DNA of 64,000 bases. It comes from Streptacidiphilus sp. ASG 303. Its GTDB lineage: Bacteria; Actinomycetota; Actinomycetes; Streptomycetales; Streptomycetaceae. Positions 19,320-28,702 of the stretch are shown in pieces. The stretch's first letter is position 1, and each line of letters starts with the position of its first letter. The DNA is taken from positions 1 to 64,000 of the forward strand of contig NZ_JAJLRA010000014.1 in the NCBI RefSeq assembly GCF_020991365.1. Reading direction: 5' to 3'. The position numbers and the translations under genes were made by a program. The notes below the pieces were generated by a model. It worked only from the letters and a program-made list of their open reading frames with translations, was not told where the DNA came from and did not search any database.

Positions 19320-22049
19320 TCACCGGACCTGCCGCGGCACCGCGGCCTCGGCGGTGACCACGGTCTCCTCCCCCGCCCGCAGCCCGATCCGCACGGCGCC
19401 GTTCGCGCCCCGCGGCAGCGGCGGCCCGCCGGCGACCCGGATCGCGGCCGCCGGGCGGCCGACGCGCAGGGCGACCGTGCGGTCGGCGTCGGCGCGCAGC
19501 ACCGCCCGGACCCTCCCGGCGCCCAGGTCCCAGGCCAGTTCGGTGACGGTGGCGCCGAAACGGGTCCGCACCCCGGTGAGGGTGCCGGTGGGGAGGGTGT
19601 CGGGCAGCGCGGGCAGCAGGGTGAGCCGGGCCGCGCCGTCCGGGCGCCCGGGGCGCGAGCGCACCAGCATCTCGACGAGCAGCGCGGGCAGCCCGTGGGC
19701 GACGTCGGCGCCGAGGGCGTCCCGGTAGGGGCGGCGGCTGCTCATCAGGGAGCGGAAGAAGAAGTCCCGGTCCAGGAGGCGGGAGAGGTGCCGGGCGGCC
19801 AGGGCCGCGTCCTCCAGGCGGGCGGCGGCCAGGGCCCGGTGCAGGTGGCCGTGGCCGGACTCGTCCCCGTCGCCGCCCAGCCGCAGGGCGGTGCGGGCGG
19901 CCGCGGCGAGCGCCGGGGTGTCCTCGGGGGTGATCTCGTCCAGCGGCCAGACGGGGTGGAGGTGGCCGGTGCCCCGGCGGTCGCGGACGTCCAGGTGGGC
20001 GGGCCAGGCCCACTCGGACAGCGCCCCGTCGCCGTCGACCCGGTAGTCGGGCAGACGGGCGGCGAGCTGCCGCCACAGGGTGGTGCGCTCGGGCGTGATG
20101 CCGTCGGGCCGGTACCGGGTGCAGAGCGCGGCGGCGGTGGTGAGGGCGTGCCGGGCGGCGGCGATGTCCGCGGTGGCGTTGACCGACACCGCGGGCCCCC
20201 TGCCGCCGGCCTCGGCCTCCCCGGGTCGGTCGCCGGGCTCCCCGGGGAGGACGCCGGGCGGGCACGACGGGACGACGACGACCCGGCCGTCGGGGCCGGT
20301 GCGGGTGAGGAAGTCCTCGTAGAAGACGGCGGTGTCGATCAGTGCGGGCAGCAGCCGCCCGCGCAGGAAGCCCTCGTCGCCGGTGGTCTCCGCGTGCTCC
20401 AGCAGGGGCAGGAGCAGCCAGTCGGCGGCGGCGGTCCAGACGGGGTGCTCCCACGGGTCGCCGCCGGGGCCCAGGAGGCCGTCCTCGCCGTCGGTGCGGG
20501 CGGGGGCGACCGCGCCGCGGGTGCCGAAGAGCCGGCGGGCGTTGCTCCGCCAGTCGTCGAGCTGCCCGAGGACCAGTCCGGCGTGGGCGAGGGAGACCTC
20601 GGGCAGGTCGGCGGCCGCGGCGGAGGCGGTCTGCAGGCCGAGGTGGGGGCCCGCGGCGAAGTCGCCCGCGCCCTCGGCGTCCCACGTGCCGGTCCACAGG
20701 CCGCACAGCCGCGGCGGCCGGTGGCCGGCGGCGGAGAGCAGGTGGTGGCGCCCGGCCGCGAAGAGCAGCTCCAGCAGCGCGGGGGTGAGGCGGCCGGGCG
20801 TGGCGGCCTGGCGCTCCAGCAGCTCGGCCACGGGCAAGGCCCGTTCGGCGGGGTCGCCGCCCAGGTCGAGGGCGACCCGGTCGTACGCCTCGCGGTGCAG
20901 CCGGACGTGGCGGGCGAGCAGGGCGGCCGGGTCGTCGGGGATGGCGTACATCCCGGTGTCGAGCCCCGCCAGCTCGGGGCAGTCGGCGGTGACGGGCCCG
21001 CGGGCGGTCCGGGTGACCAGCAGGAGCTCGCGGGCGCCGGTGACCCGGATGCGGGGGCCGTCGCAGACCACCTCGCCGCCGACGGCGACGACCCGGGTGG
21101 CGCCGCGGTAGCCGGTCTCGCTGTCGGGGTAGCGGGCGCGCAGCCGCAGCAGGGCGGAGTCGCGCGGGGCGGGCGGCGAGGCCGGGGTCCCGGGGGCGGC
21201 GGGGGCCGCGAGGGGGCCGGGTCGGTACACCGAGCGGACGGCGAGGCGGAGCTCGGGGGGCGAGCCGGGGAGCCGGCCGTCGAGGTCGACGACGGCCTCG
21301 ACGGTGCGGCCGGGCGGGGCGGCGAGGTGCTGGACGACGGCGTCGTCGGCACGGGAGGTGAAGCAGGACGAGTACCACTCGCCCTCGCCGGGGTCCTCCC
21401 GCCAGGCGGCGGAGGTGACGCCGGTGCGGAAGTCGAGCCGGCGGCGGTAGTGGGTGGCGGGGCGGGCGTCGGCGCGGTGCCAGCGGACGGCGAAGGCGGG
21501 GTGGAACGGCCGGGGGCCGTCCGGGCCGTCCTGCGTGGTGGCGGCGGGGGCGGGGCCGTCCTGCGTGGTGGCGGCGGGGGCGGCCGGGGCCCGGCGGACT
21601 CCCGCGACCAGCGCGTCCTGGAGTTGGCGCAGGGCGGCGGCCGGGTCCGGCAGGGGCGCTTCGCGGGAGGCGGCGGCGCGGGGACGGACCATGGCGTGGT
21701 GGGTGACCACGACGGTCTCGTCGGCGGTCGCGCCGTGCACCAGGGCGCCGTGGCGGCCGTTCCCGGTGAGGTGGCAGTCCTCCCACCGGGCGGCGGGGGC
21801 CGTGTCGTGGATGCCGTGGGCGCCGCGGGCCGGGACGGCCTCCGGCCGGGCGGGGGCGGACGGGGCGGGGGCGGACGGGGCGGTCCGATCGGGGACGGTC
21901 CGGACAGCCGAGCCGGACTGGGCGGCCGGGGCGGGCCGGGCGGGGACGGGCAGCCGGGGCACGCCGGGGGCGGCGTGCCCGCCGTGGTCCGCCGGGGTCC
22001 TGGAGGCCGCACGGGACGACGACGTCCGAGCTGCTTCGTGGGGGGACAT
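19320..22049 (-). CDS. GH95-like glycoside hydrolase (alpha-L-fucosidase family)
   Basis: 909 residues from ATG 22049 (AGAGGA about 9 nt upstream; ATG 22067 also possible). After about 85 low-complexity residues the N-terminal beta domain has ARWEDCHLTGNGRHGALVHGATADETVVVTHHAM, resembling the GNGRLGAMV block of GH95. The alpha/alpha-toroid region includes PRLCGLWTGTWDAEGAGDFAAGPHLGLQTAS and NVTADIA-like SVNATADIAAARH. The C-terminus is a beta domain. GH95 enzymes cleave alpha-linked fucose or galactose. No signal peptide is seen, suggesting a cytoplasmic enzyme acting on imported oligosaccharide, yet no sugar transporter adjoins. Specificity unknown. Confidence 0.78.
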   Translation of the reverse strand: MSPHEAARTSSSRAASRTPADHGGHAAPGVPRLPVPARPAPAAQSGSAVRTVPDRTAPSAPAPSAPARPEAVPARGAHGIHDTAPAARWEDCHLTGNGRHGALVHGATADETVVVTHHAMVRPRAAASREAPLPDPAAALRQLQDALVAGVRRAPAAPAATTQDGPAPAATTQDGPDGPRPFHPAFAVRWHRADARPATHYRRRLDFRTGVTSAAWREDPGEGEWYSSCFTSRADDAVVQHLAAPPGRTVEAVVDLDGRLPGSPPELRLAVRSVYRPGPLAAPAAPGTPASPPAPRDSALLRLRARYPDSETGYRGATRVVAVGGEVVCDGPRIRVTGARELLLVTRTARGPVTADCPELAGLDTGMYAIPDDPAALLARHVRLHREAYDRVALDLGGDPAERALPVAELLERQAATPGRLTPALLELLFAAGRHHLLSAAGHRPPRLCGLWTGTWDAEGAGDFAAGPHLGLQTASAAAADLPEVSLAHAGLVLGQLDDWRSNARRLFGTRGAVAPARTDGEDGLLGPGGDPWEHPVWTAAADWLLLPLLEHAETTGDEGFLRGRLLPALIDTAVFYEDFLTRTGPDGRVVVVPSCPPGVLPGEPGDRPGEAEAGGRGPAVSVNATADIAAARHALTTAAALCTRYRPDGITPERTTLWRQLAARLPDYRVDGDGALSEWAWPAHLDVRDRRGTGHLHPVWPLDEITPEDTPALAAAARTALRLGGDGDESGHGHLHRALAAARLEDAALAARHLSRLLDRDFFFRSLMSSRRPYRDALGADVAHGLPALLVEMLVRSRPGRPDGAARLTLLPALPDTLPTGTLTGVRTRFGATVTELAWDLGAGRVRAVLRADADRTVALRVGRPAAAIRVAGGPPLPRGANGAVRIGLRAGEETVVTAEAAVPRQVR

Positions 22050-22258
22050 GGCGGCTGGTCCTCTCATGAGCGGCAGGTGGGGGTGGCTCGCCTCTCAGTG
22101 GTCGCCATGTCCACGATAGGTTGCCGCCTTCCGGCGGAATGTTCTGGTCCGGTGGACGGGTGTTCACCCCGCCTCCACGGACATCCCCGCCCCGGGACCG
22201 CCCCCGCGCCCACCCCCCGGCCCCGGGTCCGAGGACCCGCAGGCGCCCGGACACGACG

Positions 22259-22291
22259 GGGCCCGGCGGACCGCCGTGGTCCGCCGGGCCC
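22259..22291 (-). terminator. Terminator of uppP
   Basis: A perfect 14-bp stem (22259-22272 / 22278-22291) with loop GCCGT, 14 nt past the uppP stop and without a U tract. The remaining gap to the GH95 gene (22050-22258) includes a small CCGCC-TTCC-GGCGG hairpin and a TATCGT-like box on the minus strand, possibly the GH95 promoter. Confidence 0.85.
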
Positions 22292-22304
22292 GTGCCGCAG
22301 GGGG

Positions 22305-23153
22305 TCAGGCGTTCAGCACACCCGTGCCCAGCAGGCCGAAGAGCAGCAGGCCGACCAGGATGCGGTAGACCACGAAGACGTTGAAGGAGTGCTTGGCGAC
22401 GAACTTCAGCAGCCACGCGATCGAGGCGTAGGCCACCACGAACGAGATCACCGTGCCCACGGCCAGCGGGGCCGTGCCGACCCCGGCGCCGAGCGCGTCC
22501 TTGAGCTCGTACAGGCCGGCGCCGGTCAGCGCGGGCAGGCCGAGGAAGAACGACAGGCGGGTGGCGGCCACCCGGTCCAGGTCGCGGACGAGCGCGGTGG
22601 AGATGGTGGCGCCGGAGCGGGAGAAGCCGGGGAAGAGCAGCGCGAGGATCTGCGAGCTGCCGACGTACATGGCGTCCTTGAAGGTGACGTCGGCCTCGCC
22701 GCGCTTGAAGCGCGCCATCTGCTCGGCCACCCACATCACGGCGCTGCCGCCGATCAGCGAGCCCGCCACCACCCACAGCGAGGCCAGCGGCCCCTCGATG
22801 AGCGGCTTGGCCGCCAGGCCGACCACCACGATCGGGACGGTGGCCCAGATCACCCACCAGGCGAACTTGTAGTCGTGCTCCTGGCGCAGCTCGCGGTTGG
22901 CGATGCCGCGGCCCCAGGCGGAGACGAACCGCACGATGTCGCGGAAGAAGTAGACGAGGACGGCGGCGATCGCGCCGACCTGGATCACCGCGGTGAAGGC
23001 GACCACCGAGGCGTCGTCCACCGGAATGCCCATCAGCCCCTCGGTGATCTTGAGGTGGCCGGTGGAGGAGACCGGCAGGAACTCGGTCACCCCCTCCACG
23101 ACCCCCAGGACCACGGCTTGGCCGACACTGATCGCGCTCACTGAAATATCCAT
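22305..23153 (-). CDS. uppP: Undecaprenyl-diphosphatase UppP (BacA family)
   Basis: 282 residues from ATG 23153. An in-frame GTG at 23141 (SAISVGQAVVLGVVEG) is a good alternative and matches how many homologues begin. A polytopic membrane enzyme that dephosphorylates undecaprenyl diphosphate to recycle the lipid carrier of peptidoglycan, and gives bacitracin tolerance. Both active-site motifs are intact: EGVTEFLPVSSTGH near the N-terminus and FPGFSRSGATIS near residue 180. Monocistronic, closed by a 14-bp terminator. Divergent from the APC permease gene across about 210 bp. Confidence 0.97.
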   Translation of the reverse strand: MDISVSAISVGQAVVLGVVEGVTEFLPVSSTGHLKITEGLMGIPVDDASVVAFTAVIQVGAIAAVLVYFFRDIVRFVSAWGRGIANRELRQEHDYKFAWWVIWATVPIVVVGLAAKPLIEGPLASLWVVAGSLIGGSAVMWVAEQMARFKRGEADVTFKDAMYVGSSQILALLFPGFSRSGATISTALVRDLDRVAATRLSFFLGLPALTGAGLYELKDALGAGVGTAPLAVGTVISFVVAYASIAWLLKFVAKHSFNVFVVYRILVGLLLFGLLGTGVLNA

Positions 23154-23364
23154 CCCTGCGGTGTGTGACGTGACGGGCGCCGGACTGCGTGCGAGGTCCC
23201 CCCTGGCGGGTGTCGGCGAGCGACCGGGGAGAGGGTGCGGACCGGAACGTGCACAGCGTAGGGGTACCGGGTGAACACCCGCGCACCGGCCGCCGCCCGG
23301 CACGCCCTACTAGGGTGCCCCTCCGGCGGCCGCGGGGGCCGCCGGGACCCGGGCGGGAGCAGGC

Positions 23365-24633
23365 GTGGACGGGACACCGCGGGAGGCGGCGGCGCAGGAG
23401 GGAGCGCTCCGGCGCGGCCTGGGACTTCGCGACGCGGTGGTGGTCGGGCTGGGCGCGATGCTGGGGGCGGGCGTCTTCGCGGCCTTCGCCCCGGCGGCGG
23501 CCGCGGCGGGCTCGGCGCTGCTGCCCGCCCTGGCCGCCGCGGCCGTGGTCGCGTACTGCAACGCGACGTCCACCGCCCGCCTGGCCGCCCGCCATCCGGA
23601 GTCCGGTGGGGCGTACGTGTACGGGCGCGAGCGGCTGGGCCCGTTCTGGGGGTACCTGGCGGGCTGGGCGTTCACGGTGGGCAAGACGGCCTCCTGCGCG
23701 GCCATGGCGCTGACCGCCGGCTCCTACCTGTGGCCGGGGCAGGCGCACGCGGTGGCGGTGGCCGCGGTGGCGGCCGTGACCGCCCTGGACTGCGCGGGGG
23801 TGCGGAAGGCGGCCTGGTTCACCCGGGCGGTGGTCGCCGCCGTGCTGGCCGTGCTGGCGGCGGTGGCCGCGGCCTGCCTGGCCTCGGGCGCGGCGGACGC
23901 GGGGCGGCTGCTGCCGGGCGCGGACTCCTCCCCCGGCGGGGTGCTGCGGGCCGCGGGCCTGCTCTTCTTCGCCTTCGCCGGCTACGCGCGGATCGCCACC
24001 CTCGGCGAGGAGGTGCGCGACCCGGGGCGGACGATCCCGCGGGCGGTGCCGCTGGCCCTGGGGATCGCCCTGGCGGCGTACGCGGCGGTCGCCGCGGCGC
24101 TGCTCGCGGTGCTGGGCCCGGAGCGGCTGGCGGCGTCGGCCGCGCCGCTGGCGGACGCGGTACGGGCGGCCGGGGCGCCGGCGCTGGCGCCGGCCGTGCG
24201 GGCGGGGGCGGCGCTGGCGGCCCTGGGGTCGCTGCTGGCGCTGGTCCTGGGCGTCTCGCGGACGGTGCTGGCGATGGCCCGCGACCGGCACCTGCCGCAC
24301 GCGCTGGCGGCGGTGCACCCGGGCGCGCACGTGCCGCGGCGCGCCGCGGCGGCGGTCGGCGCGGTGGTCGCGGCGGTGGCCGCCGTCGCGGACGTGCGCG
24401 GCGCCATCGGCTTCTCGTCGTTCGGGGTGCTCGCCTACTACGCGGTGGCGAACGCGTCCGCGTGGCGGCTGGGTCCGCGGGAGGGGCGGCCGCCGCGGGC
24501 GGTGCCGCCGGTCGGACTGGCCGGCTGCCTGCTGCTCGCTCTCGCGCTGCCGGGCGCGTCGGTGGCGGCGGGCGCGGGGGTGCTGGCGCTGGGGGCGGCC
24601 GTGTACGGGGTGCGGCGGGCGGTCCGCCGCTGA
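23365..24633 (+). CDS. APC-superfamily amino acid permease
   Basis: 422 residues from GTG 23365 with a weak GGGAG site upstream. About twelve hydrophobic segments are seen. The first helix carries the unwound substrate motif VVVGLGAMLGAGVFAAF; FFAFAGYARIATLGEEVRDPGRTIPRAV in helix 6 and the following loop is the classic APC signature. It imports or exchanges an amino acid or amine; the substrate cannot be told. Very alanine-rich. Monocistronic, ending at an 8-bp terminator. Confidence 0.93.
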   Translation: MDGTPREAAAQEGALRRGLGLRDAVVVGLGAMLGAGVFAAFAPAAAAAGSALLPALAAAAVVAYCNATSTARLAARHPESGGAYVYGRERLGPFWGYLAGWAFTVGKTASCAAMALTAGSYLWPGQAHAVAVAAVAAVTALDCAGVRKAAWFTRAVVAAVLAVLAAVAAACLASGAADAGRLLPGADSSPGGVLRAAGLLFFAFAGYARIATLGEEVRDPGRTIPRAVPLALGIALAAYAAVAAALLAVLGPERLAASAAPLADAVRAAGAPALAPAVRAGAALAALGSLLALVLGVSRTVLAMARDRHLPHALAAVHPGAHVPRRAAAAVGAVVAAVAAVADVRGAIGFSSFGVLAYYAVANASAWRLGPREGRPPRAVPPVGLAGCLLLALALPGASVAAGAGVLALGAAVYGVRRAVRR

Positions 24634-24637
24634 CGCG

Positions 24638-24657
24638 GGGCGGCCCGGGGGCCGCCC
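24638..24657 (+). terminator. Terminator of APC permease gene
   Basis: GGGCGGCC (24638-24645), loop CGGG, GGCCGCCC (24650-24657). A perfect 8-bp stem starting 5 nt after the stop codon. Confidence 0.8.
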
Positions 24658-24959
24658 GTCCGGGGCCGGCGGAGGCCGTCCGGACGTCCGGCGTCCCACC
24701 CGCCGGGGTCCCGGCGGGCGGGGTGCACATCGCGTGGAGGTTCCTCGCGACCCCCGTGCAGAGGTCGGGGAGCCCGGCGGCCGGCCGCGGGCCGGAAAGC
24801 CGCGAAGGCAGGCGAAGCAGGCACTCCGCTCCGCCCTTATGCCGTCTTCGCCTCGATATGCCGGGGCCGACCGGATGGTCGGACGCCCTCTGGGCAGCGC
24901 ACCGGAGCCGGGGGTAACTTGCGGTAACCCCACTGGCTCCGGAAGGGGATTCAGGCAGC
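24658..24959 (+). other. Upstream region of acyl-CoA synthetase gene
   Basis: 302 bp without a gene. Its right half is less GC-rich. A direct repeat GGTAAC-TTGC-GGTAAC at about 24914-24929, bounded by GGGG and CCCC, lies about 35 bp before the start and is a possible regulator site. A GGAAGGGGA stretch follows, about 10 nt from the ATG. Confidence 0.5.
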
Positions 24960-26792
24960 ATGCACGAGTTCGGCGTCCCGCCCCTGGTCGAGGCACCGCG
25001 GACGGGCGGCCTGGCCGACTCCGTCTACCTGGTGGCCGAGGAGGACCCCCACCTGGTCCAGCTCCGCCGCCGCGAGCACGCCCGGGACGGGGAGTGGCTG
25101 GAGGTCACCGCGGCGGTCTTCCGCGACGAGGTCCTGGCCCTCGCCAAGGGCCTGCTCGCCAACGGCATCCGGCTCGGGGACCGGGTCGCGCTGATGTCGC
25201 GCACCCGCTACGAGTGGACGCTCTTCGACTACGCCCTCTGGTCGGTCGGCGCCGTGCCCGTGCCCGTGTACCCCTCCTCCTCGCCCGAGCAGGTCCGCTG
25301 GATCCTCGCCGACACCGGGGCGGTCGCCTGCGTCGTCGAGCACGAGGACCACGCGATGACGGTCGGCGCGGTCTGCGACTCCCTCCCGTCGCTGCGGCGG
25401 ATCTGGCAGCTCGACAGCGGCTGCACCACCGAGCTGATGGGCGACGGCGTCGCCGTCGCCGACGAGCTGGTCCACCGGCACCGCAGGTCGGTCACCCCCG
25501 GCTCCGCCGCCACCGTGATCTACACGTCCGGGACCACCGGCCGTCCCAAGGGGTGCGTGCTCACCCACGCCAACTTCGCCGCCGAGTGCGACAACCTGGT
25601 GACCGGCTGGAGCGAGGTGTTCGCCGGCCGGGGCGGCGAGCAGGCCTCCACGCTCCTGTACCTGCCCCTCGCCCACGTCTACGCGCGGATGGTGCAGGTC
25701 GCCTCGCTGCGCGGCGGCATCGCCCTCGGCCACCAGGCGGAGACGTCGCCGGAGCAGCTGCTGCCGGCCCTGGCCTCCTTCAGGCCCACCTTCCTGCTGG
25801 CCGTCCCCTACATCTTCGAGCGCATCCACCGCCGGGCGAGACAGGCCGCGGAGGAGGCCGGCCGGGGCGACCTCTTCGCCAAGGCCGCCGACGTGGCGGT
25901 CCGCTGGGCCGAGGCCGCCGAGCGGCGGGCGCTGGGCGAGGGGGCCGGGCCGAGCGCGGCGCTGCGGCTCCAGCACCAGCTGTACGACATGACGGTCTAC
26001 GCGCGGGTGCGGGCGGTGCTGGGCGGCCGGATGCGGCACGCGGTGTGCGGCGGCTCGGCGCTGAGCCGGGAGGTCGCCCTCTTCTTCGCGGGCGCCGGCA
26101 TCACGGTGGTCGAGGGCTACGGGCTGACCGAGAGCACCGCGGCGGTGACGGTCAACCCGCCGGGCCGCGTCAGGTACGGCACGGTGGGGCGCCCGGTGCC
26201 GGGCTGCACGGTGCGGATCGCCGAGGACGGCGAGGTGTGGGTCCGGGGCGGCACGGTCTTCGCCGGGTACCTCGACAACCCCGGCGCCACGGCCGAGGTG
26301 CTGCGCGGGGGCTGGCTGGCCACCGGCGACCTCGGCGAACTGGACGACGAGGGCTACCTCACCATCACCGGCCGCAAGAAGGACATCATCGTCACGAGCG
26401 GCGGCAAGAGCATCGCCCCCGGCGTGCTGGAGGAGCGGGTCCGCGCCCACCCGCTGGTCTCCCAGTGCCTGGTGGTGGGCGACGACCGGCCGTACGCGGG
26501 GGCGCTGGTCACCCTGGACCCGGAGGCGCTGGCGCACTGGCAGCGGGTGCGGCACAAGCCCCAGGCCGAGCCCCGGCAGGTGCTGCGCGACCCGGACCTG
26601 CAGGAGGAGATCCAGCGGCTGCTGGTGACCGCCAACACCGCGGTGTCGCGGGCGGAGTCGATCCGGGCGTTCCGGATCATCCCCGAGGAGTTCACCGAGG
26701 AGCGGGGGCTGGTGACGCCTTCGCTGAAGCTGCGGCGCGGCGCGATCGTCAAGGCGTACGCGGCCGACATCGAGGAGCTGTACACCGCCTGA
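24960..26792 (+). CDS. Long-chain fatty acyl-CoA synthetase (AMP-binding)
   Basis: 610 residues, full length for the FadD15/ACSL-like group. It activates fatty acids to acyl-CoA through an acyl-adenylate. Motifs: P-loop VIYTSGTTGRPKGCVL (about residue 187), the linker YLPLAHVYARM, the A5 block EGYGLTESTAAVTVNP, the A7 block LATGDLGELDDEGYLTITGRKKDIIVTSGGKSIAP, and a C-terminal domain with LVTPSLKLRRGAIVKAY containing the probable catalytic lysine. It converges on the acyl-CoA carboxyltransferase gene, linking the locus to acyl-CoA metabolism. Confidence 0.96.
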   Translation: MHEFGVPPLVEAPRTGGLADSVYLVAEEDPHLVQLRRREHARDGEWLEVTAAVFRDEVLALAKGLLANGIRLGDRVALMSRTRYEWTLFDYALWSVGAVPVPVYPSSSPEQVRWILADTGAVACVVEHEDHAMTVGAVCDSLPSLRRIWQLDSGCTTELMGDGVAVADELVHRHRRSVTPGSAATVIYTSGTTGRPKGCVLTHANFAAECDNLVTGWSEVFAGRGGEQASTLLYLPLAHVYARMVQVASLRGGIALGHQAETSPEQLLPALASFRPTFLLAVPYIFERIHRRARQAAEEAGRGDLFAKAADVAVRWAEAAERRALGEGAGPSAALRLQHQLYDMTVYARVRAVLGGRMRHAVCGGSALSREVALFFAGAGITVVEGYGLTESTAAVTVNPPGRVRYGTVGRPVPGCTVRIAEDGEVWVRGGTVFAGYLDNPGATAEVLRGGWLATGDLGELDDEGYLTITGRKKDIIVTSGGKSIAPGVLEERVRAHPLVSQCLVVGDDRPYAGALVTLDPEALAHWQRVRHKPQAEPRQVLRDPDLQEEIQRLLVTANTAVSRAESIRAFRIIPEEFTEERGLVTPSLKLRRGAIVKAYAADIEELYTA

Positions 26793-26914
26793 CCGGGCCC
26801 CTCCCCCGCCGGTCCCGCGGCGCGGCCCGCCGCTCCGTCGGCGCGGCGGCCCCGGCGACCCCCGCGGATCCGGCGGCCCGACGGATGCGACGGGTCCACG
26901 GATCCGACGGGACG

Positions 26915-28519
26915 TCAGCGCAGGCCGAGGCGGCGGTAGCGGTCCCGCCGGGCGGCCGTGCGGGCGGCGGCGTCCAGGTCCGCGAGGGACGCCAGCTCCT
27001 CCGCCACGGCCGCGCCCGTCCGGGCGAGGAACGCCGCCGGCGCGTCGGCGGCGTCCGGCTCCTCCGCCACGACACGGTCCGCGATCCCCGCCGCCAGCAG
27101 GTCGTGGGAGCGCACGCCCTGGCGGGCGGCGACCTCGTCGGCCCGGGCGGTGGTGCGGTACAGGATCGCCGACGCGCCCTCGGGCGGCAGCGGGGAGAGC
27201 CAGGCGTGCCGGGCGGCGACCACCCGGTCGGCCGGGAGGAGCGCGAGCGCGCCGCCGCCCGCGCCCTCGCCGAGCAGCAGGCAGACGGTGGGGCACGGCA
27301 GCGCGGTGAGCTCGGCGAGGCAGCGGGCGATCTCCCCGGCGAGGCCGCCCTGCTCGGCGGCGGGCGACAGGGCCGCGCCGGGGGTGTCGACGACGGTGAC
27401 CAGGGGCAGTCCGAGCTCCGCGGCGATCCGCATGCCGCGCCGCGCCTCCCGCAGCCCCGCCGGGCCGAAGGGGCCGCTGCGGGTGCGGGCCTCGCGGTCG
27501 TGGCCGACGACGACGCAGGGCCGCCCGCCGAAGCGGGCCAGCGCCAGCAGCAGGCCGCGGTCGCGCTCCCCGGCACCGGTGCCGCTCAGCGGCGTCACGT
27601 CCTCGGCCGCGGCGGCCAGCAGCGCGCGCAGGCCCGGCCGGTCGGGGCGACGGGAGCGGCGGATCGACTCGGCGGCGGACGGCGCGGACGCGGACGGCGC
27701 GGGAGGAGCGGACGGCGCGGGGGCGGACGGCGCGGGGGCGGACGGCACGGAGGCCGGCGGCGGGGCGGCCGTCCCGGGTCCGGGCTCCGCGGCGGGCGGG
27801 GCGGCGGGCCGCGGCCGGGCGGCGGCGTTGCCGGCGTCGAGGACCCGCAGGGCGCGGGCGGCCGCCCCGGCGAGCAGGCCGGGCTCCAGGACGGCGTCGA
27901 CCAGGCCGTGCGCCAGCAGGTTCTCCGCGGTCTGGACGCCCTCGGGGAACGGCTCGCCGTTGAGCGCCTCGTACACGCGCGGGCCGAGGAAGCCGATGAG
28001 CGCCCCCGGTTCGGCGGCGGTGAGGTGGCCCAGCGAGCCCCAGGAGGCGAGCACCCCGCCCGTGGTGGGGTGGCGCAGGTAGACCAGGTACGGCAGCCCG
28101 GCCGCCTTGTGGTCGGTGACGGCGGCGGCCACCTTCACCATCTGCAGGAAGGCGACCGTGCCCTCCTGCATGCGGGTGCCGCCGGAGGCGGGCGAGGCGA
28201 TCAGCGGCAGGCGCTCGCGGGTGGCCCGCTCCACGGCCCGTACCAGGCGCTCGCCCGCGTCCACGCCGATGGACCCGGCCAGGAAGCCGAACTCGCAGGC
28301 GACCAGCGCCACCCGGTGCCCGTGGACGGCGCCCTCGCCGGTGACCACGGACTCGTCCAGGCCGGTGCGGGCACGGGCCCGCAGCACGTCGGCGCGGTAG
28401 GCGGGGTCCTGCGGCAGGGCGGTGACCGGCTCGTCCCAGCTGCGCCAGGTGCCGGGGTCGACGACGGACCCGATCAGCCGGACCGAGGGCGCCCCCGCGG
28501 GGCGGGCGGAACCGTCCAT
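26915..28519 (-). CDS. Fused acyl-CoA carboxylase carboxyltransferase (AccD-AccA type)
   Basis: 534 residues with both carboxyltransferase halves on one chain. The N-terminal beta-like crotonase fold (residues ~50-240) has PLIASPASGGTRMQEGTVAFLQMVK and YLRHPTTGGVLASWGSLGH. The C-terminal alpha-like fold (about 310-530) has RFGGRPCVVVGHDREA, PLVTVVDTPGAALSPAAEQGGLAGEIARCL and LLGEGAGGGALALLPADRVVAARHAWLSPLPPEGAS. Between them is a Pro/Ala/Ser linker with short repeats. The zinc ribbon of classic AccD is missing. A biotin carboxylase/BCCP partner must be encoded elsewhere. The acyl substrate (acetyl, propionyl or longer) is undetermined. Confidence 0.92.
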   Translation of the reverse strand: MDGSARPAGAPSVRLIGSVVDPGTWRSWDEPVTALPQDPAYRADVLRARARTGLDESVVTGEGAVHGHRVALVACEFGFLAGSIGVDAGERLVRAVERATRERLPLIASPASGGTRMQEGTVAFLQMVKVAAAVTDHKAAGLPYLVYLRHPTTGGVLASWGSLGHLTAAEPGALIGFLGPRVYEALNGEPFPEGVQTAENLLAHGLVDAVLEPGLLAGAAARALRVLDAGNAAARPRPAAPPAAEPGPGTAAPPPASVPSAPAPSAPAPSAPPAPSASAPSAAESIRRSRRPDRPGLRALLAAAAEDVTPLSGTGAGERDRGLLLALARFGGRPCVVVGHDREARTRSGPFGPAGLREARRGMRIAAELGLPLVTVVDTPGAALSPAAEQGGLAGEIARCLAELTALPCPTVCLLLGEGAGGGALALLPADRVVAARHAWLSPLPPEGASAILYRTTARADEVAARQGVRSHDLLAAGIADRVVAEEPDAADAPAAFLARTGAAVAEELASLADLDAAARTAARRDRYRRLGLR

Positions 28520-28702
28520 GCGCCAGTCACCACTCCGTCGCTCGGGGCCCGTCCACGGGGTCGCCGCCCGGGGCCGGGCGGCCCCGGCGGGGTGCGGTCC
28601 ATGATTCCGGGGGCGGGGGCGCCGTGTCGACGTGACCTTGCTCGCAGGCGTCCGCGGGGCGGTCCCGCCGGGGCCCGTCAGGACCTCTCGGGGCGGCGGC
28701 CC

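Noticed and set aside
17959-24996. 2345-residue open frame on the minus strand
   Set aside because: It joins the SigG-like gene frame with antisense of GH95, uppP and the permease; composition is Arg/Pro-rich antisense and only the first part (17959-18978) has domains.
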